From: Bacillota bacterium
GTDB taxonomy: Bacteria; Bacillota; Clostridia; Lachnospirales; Lachnospiraceae
DNA length: 64,000 nt
Assembly (NCBI GenBank): GCA_023391695.1
Contig: JAEWAK010000067.1
Span: 1-64,000, forward strand
Direction: 5' to 3'
Shown here: positions 36,430-44,587 of the stretch, one piece after another
How the letters are laid out: each line of letters opens with the position of its first letter
Numbering within the stretch: position 1 is the first letter of the stretch
Notes under the pieces: generated by a model
What the model saw: the letters and a program-made list of their open reading frames with translations, nothing else
What the model was told of the DNA's origin: nothing
Database searches by the model: none
Made by a program: the position numbers and the translations under genes

Positions 36430-37347
36430 TCAGTTACTGTTTTCAACATAATAATTCATATTCTCCATTGCCCAATCCTTGTTATATGCATGGGCCGCCA
36501 TTGAACCTGGATCGTATATGGATGCGCAATAGGCAGTTCTTTGTCCTGCTGCGAGTTCTCTGAAAAACTCCAGGTATTTCCATTTGAATTTGTTAACAAA
36601 AGGTTCATTTTTATAGGAATTACTATGAATACTAAAACAGGTATTGTTAACCTTATCCTGTCTGCAGTATCCCTGTACCGTGCATTGTGCACAGGGTAAA
36701 TTCTGTGTCATATCTATATCGATCAGAGGAATCATATTCACATCAGTCATATAACCCACCTTAAAACCGGTATAGTGTGCAACTCTTGGACAAAGCTCTG
36801 CATCGCCATAACAGGTTTCTTCGCTCCAATAGCCTATCTGCTGTATTAATTCAGGCCTCATACCCATGCAGCACCCATGAACAAAATCCAGAACCACATC
36901 TACAAAACAATTTGTAAGTTCAAGATAGGTAATACCGTAAATTGACTTGGGAATTACCGGCGGATATATCGGGGCGTATGGCGCAGTCCTCTGAACTCCC
37001 AGTAATCCTACCTCCGGAAATGTATTAAATACCGCCATGAAGCGTGTAAGCCAATCCCTCGTTCTTATAACAACATCACTGTCAACAGAGAAAAAATATT
37101 GATCAGGCCTTCTCTTAGAGAGATTCAGGTTTAACGCGAATACTGGTCCCGAATTAACAGGCAGCCGTGTTTTTGACTTGATACGGCTGTCGTTTAATGT
37201 TTGAAGATATTCCCACGTATCATCCTTGGAATTGCTGTCAATGATATGCATTTCAAAATCTTCCGGTGTATCGAGTATGGACCTTAAGCTTTTTGCCGTC
37301 AGGCCCATACGATTAAATGTAATATAACTTAAAAAAGGTGGAACCAT
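36430..37347 (-). CDS. Glycosyltransferase family 2-like protein
   Basis: About 305 aa. The fold is GT-A: MVPPFLSYITFNRMGL at the start, then IIDSNSKDDTWEYL and the metal-binding DxD-type motif FSVDSDVVI near residue 93. A later ETCYGDAELCPR may carry the catalytic acid. The C-terminal third has a Cys-rich patch (PCAQCTVQGYCRQ) that could bind a metal. The ATG at 37347 has AAGGG 8 nt upstream; the ATG six codons earlier has none. No membrane helix. The acceptor is unknown; the neighbourhood gives no polysaccharide locus. Confidence 0.8.
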   Translation of the reverse strand: MVPPFLSYITFNRMGLTAKSLRSILDTPEDFEMHIIDSNSKDDTWEYLQTLNDSRIKSKTRLPVNSGPVFALNLNLSKRRPDQYFFSVDSDVVIRTRDWLTRFMAVFNTFPEVGLLGVQRTAPYAPIYPPVIPKSIYGITYLELTNCFVDVVLDFVHGCCMGMRPELIQQIGYWSEETCYGDAELCPRVAHYTGFKVGYMTDVNMIPLIDIDMTQNLPCAQCTVQGYCRQDKVNNTCFSIHSNSYKNEPFVNKFKWKYLEFFRELAAGQRTAYCASIYDPGSMAAHAYNKDWAMENMNYYVENSN

Positions 37348-37552
37348 ATAATCAACCCTTTCCATAAAATTTTTAATCTCAATCTATTTTATGTCAGCTG
37401 TAATAAACAGTTACCACTTTATTCTATAATAAAATATAAAATATTACATTTTACAAGTTTTTTTGATAATTCCCATTACTTACTCACCTTAACCGACTGT
37501 TTTATAATTTTTTTCACCGGGTTGATTCCGGAATTCAATTTCATGTATTTTT

Positions 37553-38140
37553 TTAAATCATTTTCTGAAATAACCCGTCTTCATTACAATATAAATACAC
37601 CATTCCATGTCCTTCTTTTTTAAAACGGACCTCACAATTCTGTTCAGGATATAGTTTAACCAGGTAACTCCTGTCGCCTGTTACATAACCTACAAAGGAT
37701 ATAAAATGTTTTTTCGTCATTGGATGGTCTGTTATCTTTATATAATATTCGTTATCAACTATTTCACATGTAATAGTATGTTTATTGTCCTCTTTATTCA
37801 CCTTCAGTTCTTTTATTTTTTTTCCGCAACATGCAATTTCCGTAGTGCCCGTACTGGTTATAATGTTTCCGCAATTAGAACACACATAAAATTTTAAATG
37901 TTTCAAATTTCCATTACTTAGCGTATTACAAGCGGCTATACCGGACAGCAGCACTTTGGCATCTATCTCCAAAAGATCTGCCAAATCGCTTAGTATCCGG
38001 ACATCCGGACACCCGGTTCCTCTTTCCCACTTGGAGACAGCCTTATCACTGACATTTAATCTGGCTGCCACTTCCTTTTGGGTATAACCCTTTTCTTTTC
38101 TTGCTTCTGCGATAAGCTCTCCGCTTTTCTTATAATCCAT
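37553..38140 (-). CDS. HTH regulator fused to a desulfoferrodoxin/superoxide-reductase-like domain
   Basis: About 195 aa. An XRE helix-turn-helix (about 5-60: RKEKGYTQKEVAARLNVSDK, AVSKWERG) is joined to two iron-protein modules. The first is desulforedoxin-like with Cys87-x2-Cys90 and Cys104-Cys105. The second resembles superoxide reductase: His121, HPMTKKHF (His139, His145), and CNEDG (Cys185). In active enzymes that last motif is CNxHG, so the fifth iron ligand His is Asp188 here. The protein may thus be a redox, iron or superoxide sensor rather than an enzyme. The start chosen (38140) has AGGGA upstream; the frame also opens at 38170. Neighbours give no further clue. Confidence 0.85.
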   Translation of the reverse strand: MDYKKSGELIAEARKEKGYTQKEVAARLNVSDKAVSKWERGTGCPDVRILSDLADLLEIDAKVLLSGIAACNTLSNGNLKHLKFYVCSNCGNIITSTGTTEIACCGKKIKELKVNKEDNKHTITCEIVDNEYYIKITDHPMTKKHFISFVGYVTGDRSYLVKLYPEQNCEVRFKKEGHGMVYLYCNEDGLFQKMI

Positions 38141-38180
38141 TGTTTCCCTGCCTTTCAGTCCGGACATCAAAAGTCCATAT

Positions 38181-38525
38181 TTAAATATACTTTTTATTGA
38201 TACAATTTTCTGTCACCAATTCCCTTAATACCAGTAAATCCTCCGTATAGTCCGCCTTAGCCTCATCCTCATCATAGTCCAGTTCAGCCAGAATGGACTG
38301 TTCGAATTCCTTCTTCCCATACCTTTTCCATTCCTCCTGTAATTCCCTGTCTTTAAACATACCCGAATCCAGTTTAAATAAGTTGCCATTCATAGTTCCC
38401 TTCAGATTTGGAGTAATGCCGATATACTTTTTACCTGTTACCGAATTTTCTATTTGATATACGCCCATACAGGGTTTACTGTTTTTATAAGCTTCCTTTA
38501 ACTGTTTTTTTCGATTGCTGTCCAT
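38181..38525 (-). CDS. GIY-YIG domain protein
   Basis: 114 aa. The segment MGVYQIENSVTGKKYIGIT carries the GIY-YIG signature in the form GVY...YIG, and EEWKRYGKKEFEQSIL gives the downstream part of the fold. Such small stand-alone proteins may be nucleases with unknown targets. AGGAGG sits 6 nt before the ATG. It ends 10 bp before the HTH/superoxide-reductase-like gene's longest frame and may be cotranscribed with it. Confidence 0.82.
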   Translation of the reverse strand: MDSNRKKQLKEAYKNSKPCMGVYQIENSVTGKKYIGITPNLKGTMNGNLFKLDSGMFKDRELQEEWKRYGKKEFEQSILAELDYDEDEAKADYTEDLLVLRELVTENCINKKYI

Positions 38526-38636
38526 ACTTTACCTCCTGTTCTGTTCTATTATAAAGTATAAACAAGAAAGGCTTTATTAGCAATCTACGCTCCGTAGAAT
38601 CTGAGCCAATTAACGCAAAAAGGATTGAGAAAATAC

Positions 38637-38759
38637 TTATTCCCAATCCTCTGCATCCATTCTTCTATTAAAGTAAGTTATGACCTGTTCGGCTATCGTG
38701 CCAGGATACGCAATCCCATTCTGCTTACAGATTTCCAGGGCGTCCTGATCATACCGGTT
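38637..38759 (-). pseudogene. In-frame open continuation beyond the DUF3793 stop
   Basis: In the same frame as the DUF3793 gene, immediately after its TAA (38760-38762), another 40 codons are open: NRYDQDALEIC, then KQNGIAYPGTIAEQV and ITYFNRRMDAEDWE, ending at TAA 38637. The residues look like real protein (Tyr, Phe, Trp, balanced charges) and there is no separate start codon or ribosome-binding site. Either the upstream gene once extended through here and acquired a stop, or this is the tail of another lost gene. Confidence 0.4.
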
Positions 38760-39377
38760 TTATGCAGACATAACGATATCCCTTAAATCCCTCCCTGTAA
38801 AAAATAAATCCATTGCTTCATCCCTTAATTTCCGGAACTGTTCAAAGGTTTTTCCCGCTTCTTCAACATTATGGTATACTTTCCAATATCCGCATAGCAT
38901 ATAATTTTCACCTTTGTTTTTTATAAATTCCTCCACATCAATAATCGGATACCCCAAAAAGATACCTACTTCGTGGGGAAACTCCGAACCCTTATTCTTT
39001 TTAAACTCCTGGAACCTGGATTTAAAATGGATCAGATTATATTCAAAATTATCCGTTCCCTTCCGGTAACCATTCTCTTTTAATATGACATTTTGATAAT
39101 GCCTGCTTAATACTTCGTTTAATAATTCCGCATAATACAGGATAATATAATACGTATTTTCACTTTCATATAATACCTCATAGCTGCATTTAAATTGTTC
39201 CGCTTCCTGAGCGAGTATATTAAAAAATGTGTTCTTATCCTCTATATACTTTTTATGAAAACTCACCAGACTGGAAGGTTTTGTTTTTAATAAGGTGGGC
39301 ATACAGCTGTTGGCAAAAGTAAATATCACGTAAGAGGTTACTTTGTCTTTTCTCATATTAAAAATATCATCGCTCAT
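38760..39377 (-). CDS. DUF3793 family protein under Fur-like control
   Basis: About 205 aa from the ATG at 39377 (GGAGG 7 nt upstream; the frame is open to 39470 but the extra part overlaps the promoter region). The second half has HEVGIFLGYPIIDVEEFI, NYMLCGYWKVYHNVEEA and a C-terminal KTFEQFRKLRDEA, which I recognise as DUF3793, a clostridial family of unknown function often found with flavodoxin or iron-uptake genes. Its promoter is flanked by two Fur-box-like palindromes, so it is likely induced by iron limitation. An open reading continuation after its stop is noted separately. Confidence 0.78.
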   Translation of the reverse strand: MSDDIFNMRKDKVTSYVIFTFANSCMPTLLKTKPSSLVSFHKKYIEDKNTFFNILAQEAEQFKCSYEVLYESENTYYIILYYAELLNEVLSRHYQNVILKENGYRKGTDNFEYNLIHFKSRFQEFKKNKGSEFPHEVGIFLGYPIIDVEEFIKNKGENYMLCGYWKVYHNVEEAGKTFEQFRKLRDEAMDLFFTGRDLRDIVMSA

Positions 39378-39423
39378 AAAACATCCTCCAGGCCACAAAA
39401 CAAATCGAATAACATTTTGTTTT

Positions 39424-39504
39424 TGAAAACGATTCTCATTTAGGTAATTCCATCTTAAATGAGCCCACAATAATTGTCAATAAAGTTTTTGAGAACTATT
39501 ATCA
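39424..39504 (-). promoter_or_regulatory. Promoter flanked by two Fur-like boxes
   Basis: Minus-strand promoter TTGACA (39475-39480), 17-bp spacer, TAAGAT (39452-39457). Two 7-1-7 palindromes fit the Fur consensus TGATAATNATTATCA: TGAGAATCGTTTTCA (39424-39438, downstream) and TGATAATAGTTCTCA (39490-39504, upstream). Confidence 0.65.
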
Positions 39505-39664
39505 ATTACTATTCCGTTTCTTTAATTTTGACTTTAGCATTAGTTTTTGCACTTTTTATTAAATTATGAATCTCCCCGCCAATTTACTTTCCGGTAAGAA
39601 TTTCCTGTTCGAGAACAAAGCGTAATATACCCATATATTTGCTCCCAAATGCGGCCGGCATAAC

Positions 39665-39712
39665 CGGCACTTTCATAATGCGCGTGTTTGTATTCTGCCT
39701 GAAGAACGCAAA
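39665..39712. repeat. Dispersed repeat fragment (weak copy 3)
   Basis: The stretch cataatgcgcgtgtttgtat followed by tctgcctgaagaacgc resembles 4468-4504 and 44376-44416. It sits directly before MITE-like copy C, as the 44376 copy sits before copy D, which hints that the two repeats tend to occur together. Confidence 0.3.
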
Positions 39713-39714
39713 AA

Positions 39715-39788
39715 GGGGCTGTTGAAAAATAGTTTTCAACAACCCAATCCTTTTCATAGAATAACTTAAGCTATTTTATAACAGCCCC
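39715..39788 (-). repeat. Palindromic MITE-like element, short copy C
   Basis: ggggctgttgaaaaatag to gctattttataacagcccc. The right arm matches the inverted left arm of copies A and B (caatccttttcatagaata), but the centre (attgggtgt... loop) and one flank are deleted, giving 74 bp. It lies 31 bp after the msrA stop and can act as its terminator. Confidence 0.7.
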
Positions 39789-39819
39789 AACAAAAACACC
39801 TTATTCTAAGTCTGCAAAT

Positions 39820-40362
39820 TCACACTCTGCCCGTATCAACCGCAGTTTTCGCTTTTTCAAACTTGTCGGCCCCGATATGGCAGTAGCCGCCTGGGTTTTT
39901 GTCCAGGTACTTCTGGTGGTATTCTTCTGCCAGATAATAATTTTTTAAAGGGAGTACCTCAATGGCAATCGGTTTATCATACTTCATTTGAAGTTCTGCA
40001 ATGGAGTCCTTAATTACCTCTAAATCGCTGTCATCAATATAATAGATTCCGGTTCGGTATTGTGTGCCGGTATCGGCTCCCTGCTTATTAACGGAAGTAG
40101 GGTTGATCACATCATAATAAAGTGTCAGGATAAAGGAAAGACTTATCACCTGGGTGTCATATTCAACTCTTACCGTCTCCGCATGTCCTGTATTATTATG
40201 GCACACTTCTTCGTAGGATGGATTCTCGGTATTGCCATTGGCATAACCCACATCCGTTTTTATAATTCCCTTTATACCGGATAAATACTTTTCGGTTCCC
40301 CAAAAACATCCTCCGGCTAAATATATAATTTTGTTCAAATTACTTTTTTGCGGCATTATCAT
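39820..40362 (-). CDS. msrA: Peptide-methionine (S)-S-oxide reductase
   Basis: 180 aa. It reduces methionine-S-sulfoxide in proteins and free Met, repairing oxidative damage in the cytoplasm. The catalytic Cys lies in [11 protein letters not shown] near residue 18. [24 protein letters not shown] and [10 protein letters not shown] are the standard MsrA motifs. It is a single-domain form without MsrB. Monocistronic, with the MITE-like copy C downstream. Confidence 0.96.
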   Translation of the reverse strand: MIMPQKSNLNKIIYLAGGCFWGTEKYLSGIKGIIKTDVGYANGNTENPSYEEVCHNNTGHAETVRVEYDTQVISLSFILTLYYDVINPTSVNKQGADTGTQYRTGIYYIDDSDLEVIKDSIAELQMKYDKPIAIEVLPLKNYYLAEEYHQKYLDKNPGGYCHIGADKFEKAKTAVDTGRV

Positions 40363-40586
40363 TCTCCTTATATGAAATTTTCTTACAGTATCCTATGACT
40401 GCATCATATATCACCCAATTCGGGTTGTCAATATGAAAACCCGAGAAGTAACGGCGAAACAGGAAGGAATGCTTTGCAAAAGCTTCTACAATCCTGGTGG
40501 CGGATGTAATTACTTGTATTGGAAAGGTTCTATATCTTACTTAAAGTTCTGGGAAATGCTTATTTTGAGTCTCACTCAAAAAGAGA

Positions 40587-40624
40587 AAAAGTGTAACTGT
40601 CCACACTCAAACCGTTACACTTTT
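40587..40624 (-). terminator. Terminator of the uxuAB-gntR operon
   Basis: Stem AAAAGTGTAAC / GTTACACTTTT followed on the minus strand by TTCTCTTTTT. It lies 41 bp after the gntR stop. The 302-bp gap 40363-40664 otherwise shows no supported gene. Confidence 0.85.
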
Positions 40625-40664
40625 CCCCCTTTTACTGCAAATTCCAATCTGCAGCAGGCTTAAT

Positions 40665-41348
40665 TTATTTCATAATTTTAAAATAATCCGGATATTCTTT
40701 CTTTAACTCTTCTTCATCTAATTTATACCTGGATAAATGCTTTGTAATAATATTCCTTGCCGATTCCTTATCTTTTCTTCGGATTGCATCCACTAAGCTG
40801 CGGTGGTCGGATATATTCTTGGAGTCTTTTATTACGGACAGGCTTAACCTCCGCACCCGGTCAAAATGGGTCATCATACCGCCAAGTAAATCATAAGTAA
40901 ATTTTTTATTACTGATTAAAAATAATAATTCATGAAATTCGTTATCCAGTTGGAGCAGTCTATCTTTTGCGGAATGTTCAAGATAAAATTCCTGCAATTT
41001 CAGATTCTCCTCAAGGAGAAGAAAATTCGCTTCATCTGCTATATCACAAGCTGTGTCTACCATGGCCTGTTCAAGAATTAACCGCACAAACCTGGCTTCA
41101 TCCACTAACTGGTTATCAATCAGAGAAATAAAGCTGCCTCTCTGGGGATATATCTCAACAATTTTAAGCTTGCTTAATTCGATTAAAGCTTCCCGGACGG
41201 GAGTCCGGCTCACACCCATCGCCTCTGCCAATTCATTTTCACTGACCATACTGCCCGGTACCAGATCCAGTGAAACAATATTATACTTTATGACACGATA
41301 AGCATACTCCCGTGCTGTTTCTTTTCCGCTGCGTTCCAAAATGTACAT
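40665..41348 (-). CDS. GntR-family regulator with FCD domain (hexuronate operon)
   Basis: 227 aa. Winged helix (about 15-78) with VSRTPVREALIELSKLKIV, then an FCD ligand-binding domain (about 90-215) with QLDNEFHELLFLISN and the His-rich C-terminal metal site SDHRSLVDAI. It is the last gene behind uxuA and uxuB, so it probably regulates hexuronate use in the manner of UxuR/ExuR-type regulators, with fructuronate or a related sugar acid as likely effector (inference). Only about 28% similar by eye to the other FCD regulator in the window (8670-9338). Confidence 0.88.
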   Translation of the reverse strand: MYILERSGKETAREYAYRVIKYNIVSLDLVPGSMVSENELAEAMGVSRTPVREALIELSKLKIVEIYPQRGSFISLIDNQLVDEARFVRLILEQAMVDTACDIADEANFLLLEENLKLQEFYLEHSAKDRLLQLDNEFHELLFLISNKKFTYDLLGGMMTHFDRVRRLSLSVIKDSKNISDHRSLVDAIRRKDKESARNIITKHLSRYKLDEEELKKEYPDYFKIMK

Positions 41349-41387
41349 GATATTCCCTCCGAATTCATGTTATTATAAAAAATTATG

Positions 41388-42995
41388 CTAGTCAAGATAC
41401 TTTTTCAGCGTCTTGCGGACAGCACCCGTATCCTGGATCAATTCCGAAAATAAAGTTTCTACCTTAACCCCCAGCCCTGTCTCATATAAATTCAAGCCAA
41501 AGATGGTATCGTTACTTAAGATATCTCTTAAAATTTCATGAACTTCTCCCTTATGCCCCAGCTTAATTCTTCCCAGAACCGGAGTTAAAGTATTAAGCAT
41601 GGGATCAGGACTTAAATCAAACGCTTTACCATTATCATCGACTGCCATCAGGTAACGGCACCAGCCTGCCAGTACCAGCGGGATATACAGAAGGTCATTT
41701 ACCTCTAAATCAGCCCTTTTTACATATGCCTTTATGGTTTCACCATAGCGGATACTCAGTTTTTGAGAGGTATCGCAGGCAATCCTCTGGGGAGTATCCG
41801 GCATAAACGGATTCGGCAGCCTTACCATAAGTACTTCCTTAAGAAAATCCTTCGGGTCAATAATTCCGGGATCCGACACCACCGGCAGTCCCTCTTTATA
41901 TCCCACTTTTTCTGCCAAGGCAGCCAGCTCCTTATCTTTCATCTCCTCCGAAATTTTATCATAGGACAATAAACAGCCATATATGGCTAATGCCGTATGT
42001 AAAGGATTTAAACAGGTGCAGACCTTCATTTTTTCTACTTTATCGACGGTTTCCTTCTCTGTGAAAATAATGCCTCCCTGCTCAAGGGGCAGCCGTCCGT
42101 TTTTAAAATTATCTTCAATCACCAGATATTGGGGCTCTTCTGCGTTTACAAAAGGAGCCACATAGGTATTTTTTGATGTAATAACCGTCGTGGTATCCTC
42201 AAAACCAGCTTCCTTCAGCATATTAATAACGGACTGGGCAGGCCTTGGTGTTATTTTATCAATCATGGTCCAGGGATAGGCAATATCCTCTTTTACATAA
42301 GTTAAAAATTCCGGCTCTGCGATCCCGTTATCCGTCCACTGTTTGGCAAAGGCCGTAACTGCTTCATAAAGCCTGGTTCCGTTATGGGAACAGTTATCCA
42401 TACTGACTAAAGTTAATGGCAGCCTGCCGTTATGGAATCTTTCGTAACACAAAGCTGCTAATTTTCCGATATAACTGACGGCACTGGACGGTTTATGTTT
42501 AAAATCCTCAGCTACACTGCTTAAAAATTCCTGTTTATCATTGACCAGGCTATAGCCTTTTTCTGTTATGGTAAAGGAAACCATCTTTAAACCGGGGCTT
42601 TTAAAGATTTCAGACAATCTGTTCCAGTCCTCCCTGTTCCCGGTATCCATGCAAAGGGCTTCGGCTATGCTGCCGATTACTTTTTTCTCTAAATTTCCGT
42701 CCGCTTTTAAGGTCACAAGCAGGCTTAGGTTGTCAAAATTTTTGTAACTTTTCTCTATTATCTCATAATCATAACCTTCCGCCACAACAATTCCGGTTTT
42801 TAATATCCCTCTGTTTAATAAGTCCTGGCATACGGCCGCCGGGAAGGCGCGAAAGATATTTCCGGCTCCAAAGTGAACCCACTCCGGATTTTCTTTCGTA
42901 CGTTCCATCATCTTATTCCGGTCATATTTCGGAAGTTCAAAACCCTTATCTTCCCATACACTTTTGTTTTCAAGTTCAACCTGTCTTAGTCTCAT
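41388..42995 (-). CDS. uxuB: Fructuronate reductase (mannitol dehydrogenase family)
   Basis: About 535 aa. The mannitol-dehydrogenase family signature is visible: VHFGAGNIFRAF (nucleotide-binding), GIVVAEGYDYE, SMDNCSHNG, and the Lys-containing PWTMIDKITPRP and LNPLHTALAIYG catalytic segments. Next to uxuA, the best call is D-fructuronate reductase, giving D-mannonate; tagaturonate reductase (UxaB) is the alternative from the same family. The ATG at 42995 has GGGAG upstream within a dispersed repeat; the open frame to 43031 is simply repeat sequence. It follows uxuA after a 197-bp gap that holds a hairpin. Confidence 0.92.
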   Translation of the reverse strand: MRLRQVELENKSVWEDKGFELPKYDRNKMMERTKENPEWVHFGAGNIFRAFPAAVCQDLLNRGILKTGIVVAEGYDYEIIEKSYKNFDNLSLLVTLKADGNLEKKVIGSIAEALCMDTGNREDWNRLSEIFKSPGLKMVSFTITEKGYSLVNDKQEFLSSVAEDFKHKPSSAVSYIGKLAALCYERFHNGRLPLTLVSMDNCSHNGTRLYEAVTAFAKQWTDNGIAEPEFLTYVKEDIAYPWTMIDKITPRPAQSVINMLKEAGFEDTTTVITSKNTYVAPFVNAEEPQYLVIEDNFKNGRLPLEQGGIIFTEKETVDKVEKMKVCTCLNPLHTALAIYGCLLSYDKISEEMKDKELAALAEKVGYKEGLPVVSDPGIIDPKDFLKEVLMVRLPNPFMPDTPQRIACDTSQKLSIRYGETIKAYVKRADLEVNDLLYIPLVLAGWCRYLMAVDDNGKAFDLSPDPMLNTLTPVLGRIKLGHKGEVHEILRDILSNDTIFGLNLYETGLGVKVETLFSELIQDTGAVRKTLKKYLD

Positions 42996-42997
42996 AT

Positions 42998-43065
42998 TAA
43001 CTCCCATCTGTGCGCTTTGGCGCACGTACAAATCAGGATGTTGAAAAAACTGCTTTGTTTTTTCA
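42998..43065 (-). repeat. Dispersed hairpin repeat supplying the uxuB ribosome-binding site (copy 2)
   Basis: On the minus strand: TTTTTTCAACATCCTGATTT, then GTACGTGCGC, loop CAAA, GCGCACAGATGGGAG, TTAAT and the uxuB ATG. It nearly duplicates 4350-4420 before nnr. Conservation of both stem and Shine-Dalgarno between unrelated genes is unusual. Confidence 0.7.
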
Positions 43066-43119
43066 CTCTAACACCCATGCATATCGCAAGCCTGTTTACG
43101 GTAACGCCACAAACAAAAG

Positions 43120-43173
43120 GAGTGAAAGAAGTTTTTTTGTGGAACCCTTTCCTATTTTTACTTTCTTTCACTC
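43120..43173. other. Intercistronic hairpin between uxuA and uxuB
   Basis: Arms GAGTGAAAGAA / TTCTTTCACTC, perfect over 11 bp, loop 32 nt. No T-run follows on the minus strand, so it more likely protects or processes mRNA than terminates it. Confidence 0.45.
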
Positions 43174-43192
43174 ATTCCGAGTTTTTTTAATT

Positions 43193-44275
43193 TTAAAGGT
43201 GCCTGTTTTTCCCATCCGCCTTTACAATTGCTTCCCACAATCCATTTAAATAAGTTGCTCCTAAAGCGCGGTCATACAAGCCGTATCCGGGCATAGCTAC
43301 TTCTTCCCAGATTGCCCGGCCATGATCCGGCCTGATAGGCCCGTCAAACCCGGCTTCATAAAGAGCTTTCATAATTTCATACATATCAAAGGAGCCGTCA
43401 CTGGAAAGATGCGCCGCTTCATCAAATTTACCCGGAGCATGATGAATTAGATTACGGACATGGGCAAAATGGATCCTTCCTTTTGCCGTACGGATAATTT
43501 CGCATATATCATTATGAGGGTTGGAGCCATAGGACCCGCTGCACATGGTAATACCGTTAAATTCAGCATCTATGGCTTTTAACAGCCTGATTACACTGTC
43601 TTTACCGGTCATGATTCTAGGCAGGTTAAATACCGGCCAGGCTGGATCATCCGGGTGGATTGCCATCTTAATGTTGTATTTTTCACATACGGGGCGTATT
43701 CGATTTAAGAAATAAACCAGGTTGTCAAATAATTTTTCGCTATCCACCCCTTTATATAATTCAAACAATTCCTTAACATGGGCCAGTCTCTCCGGTTCCC
43801 ATCCCGGCAGCACAAAACCGTTGCTCTTTGTGTCAATCTGGCTGAATAATTTTTCCGGGTCTATTTTATCAATTAATTCCTGGTCGTAAGACAATACCGT
43901 AGAACCGTCCGTACGCATTTTAGCCAGATCCGAACGTGTCCAGTCAAATACCGGCATAAAATTATAGCAAACCATATGTATATCTGCTTTACCTAAGTTT
44001 TCTAACGTGGCAATATAATTGTCAATATATTTTTCTCTTTCCGGAAGCCCTATTTTAATGGCATCATGGATATTTACGCTTTCAATTCCCACTATTTTAA
44101 GACCACTGGCTTCAACCTCCTCTTTTAATTTTAATATATCCTCCAGGGTCCATACCGCCCCTGCAGGTACGTCATACAAAGTTGTGATAATACCGGTTAC
44201 ACCGGGTATCTGCCTGATTTGCTGCAAGGTTACAGAATCATGTTTACTGCCAAACCAACGAAAAGTCATTTGCAT
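43193..44275 (-). CDS. uxuA: Mannonate dehydratase
   Basis: About 360 aa. It converts D-mannonate to 2-keto-3-deoxy-D-gluconate in glucuronate breakdown; TIM-barrel, Mn/Fe dependent. MTFRWFGSKHDSV at the start, IGIESVNIHDAIK, MAIHPDDPAWPVFNLPRI (metal His) and MCSGSYGSNPHND are typical of UxuA. The ATG at 44275 has AAGGAGG 8 nt upstream; the frame is open nine codons further but without a site. First gene of uxuA-uxuB-gntR, with its own promoter and operator-like dyad. KDG kinase and aldolase genes are not in the window. Confidence 0.95.
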   Translation of the reverse strand: MQMTFRWFGSKHDSVTLQQIRQIPGVTGIITTLYDVPAGAVWTLEDILKLKEEVEASGLKIVGIESVNIHDAIKIGLPEREKYIDNYIATLENLGKADIHMVCYNFMPVFDWTRSDLAKMRTDGSTVLSYDQELIDKIDPEKLFSQIDTKSNGFVLPGWEPERLAHVKELFELYKGVDSEKLFDNLVYFLNRIRPVCEKYNIKMAIHPDDPAWPVFNLPRIMTGKDSVIRLLKAIDAEFNGITMCSGSYGSNPHNDICEIIRTAKGRIHFAHVRNLIHHAPGKFDEAAHLSSDGSFDMYEIMKALYEAGFDGPIRPDHGRAIWEEVAMPGYGLYDRALGATYLNGLWEAIVKADGKNRHL

Positions 44276-44306
44276 AATAAAATCCTCCTTAAATATATTC
44301 ACTTGT

Positions 44307-44355
44307 ATACTAGTATGTATATTAATACTTTACTCTCTAGGATACATTTTGTCAA
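44307..44355 (-). promoter_or_regulatory. Promoter and operator-like dyad of the uxuAB operon
   Basis: On the minus strand TTGACA (44350-44355), a 17-bp spacer and TAAAGT (44327-44332). Just downstream, ATACTAGTAT (44307-44316) within TTGTATACTAGTATGTATA forms a dyad resembling GntR/FCD sites, fitting control by the operon's regulator. Confidence 0.55.
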
Positions 44356-44375
44356 CTAAAAAAGAGTACATAAAA

Positions 44376-44416
44376 GTTACAGTTCAGACATGGATGCTGC
44401 GTGGTGTTTTCTGTAA
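44376..44416. repeat. Dispersed repeat fragment (copy 2 of 3)
   Basis: The segment cagttcagacatggatgctg and the following cgtggtgttttctg pair with 4468-4504. It is followed by 'aagctgaacgaacgtcacgg' and then by MITE-like copy D. No coding capacity. Confidence 0.35.
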
Positions 44417-44453
44417 GTGAAGCTGAACGAACGTCACGGTAAACATCTAAAAA

Positions 44454-44569
44454 GGGGCTGTTGCAAAATAGCTTCAACGCCCCTAACTAAAGGATTGGGT
44501 GTATAATAATATATTGTTATACACCCAGTCCTTTTCATAGAGTAAATTAAGCTATTTTGCAACAGCCCC
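44454..44569 (-). repeat. Palindromic MITE-like element, copy D (inverted)
   Basis: Runs from ggggctgttgcaaaatagct to attttgcaacagcccc, centre attgggtgtataataatata with its complement. Its left arm contains 'caacgcccctaactaaagg', which is the inverted right arm of copies A and B, so this copy lies in the opposite orientation. AAAAA and TTTTT flank it, so it can end transcription of the collagen-like gene on the minus strand. Confidence 0.78.
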
Positions 44570-44587
44570 TTTTTATCCGATGGCTTA

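Noticed and set aside
38611..38655. Short inverted repeat aaggattgag...cccaatcct as another MITE-like copy
   Set aside because: Only the central ggattg/caatcc is shared; the characteristic ends are missing, and part of it lies in the open coding tail.
40433..40663. 76-codon plus-strand ORF between msrA and the hexuronate GntR gene
   Set aside because: It runs through the intrinsic terminator at 40587-40624, lacks a ribosome-binding site and shows no family features.
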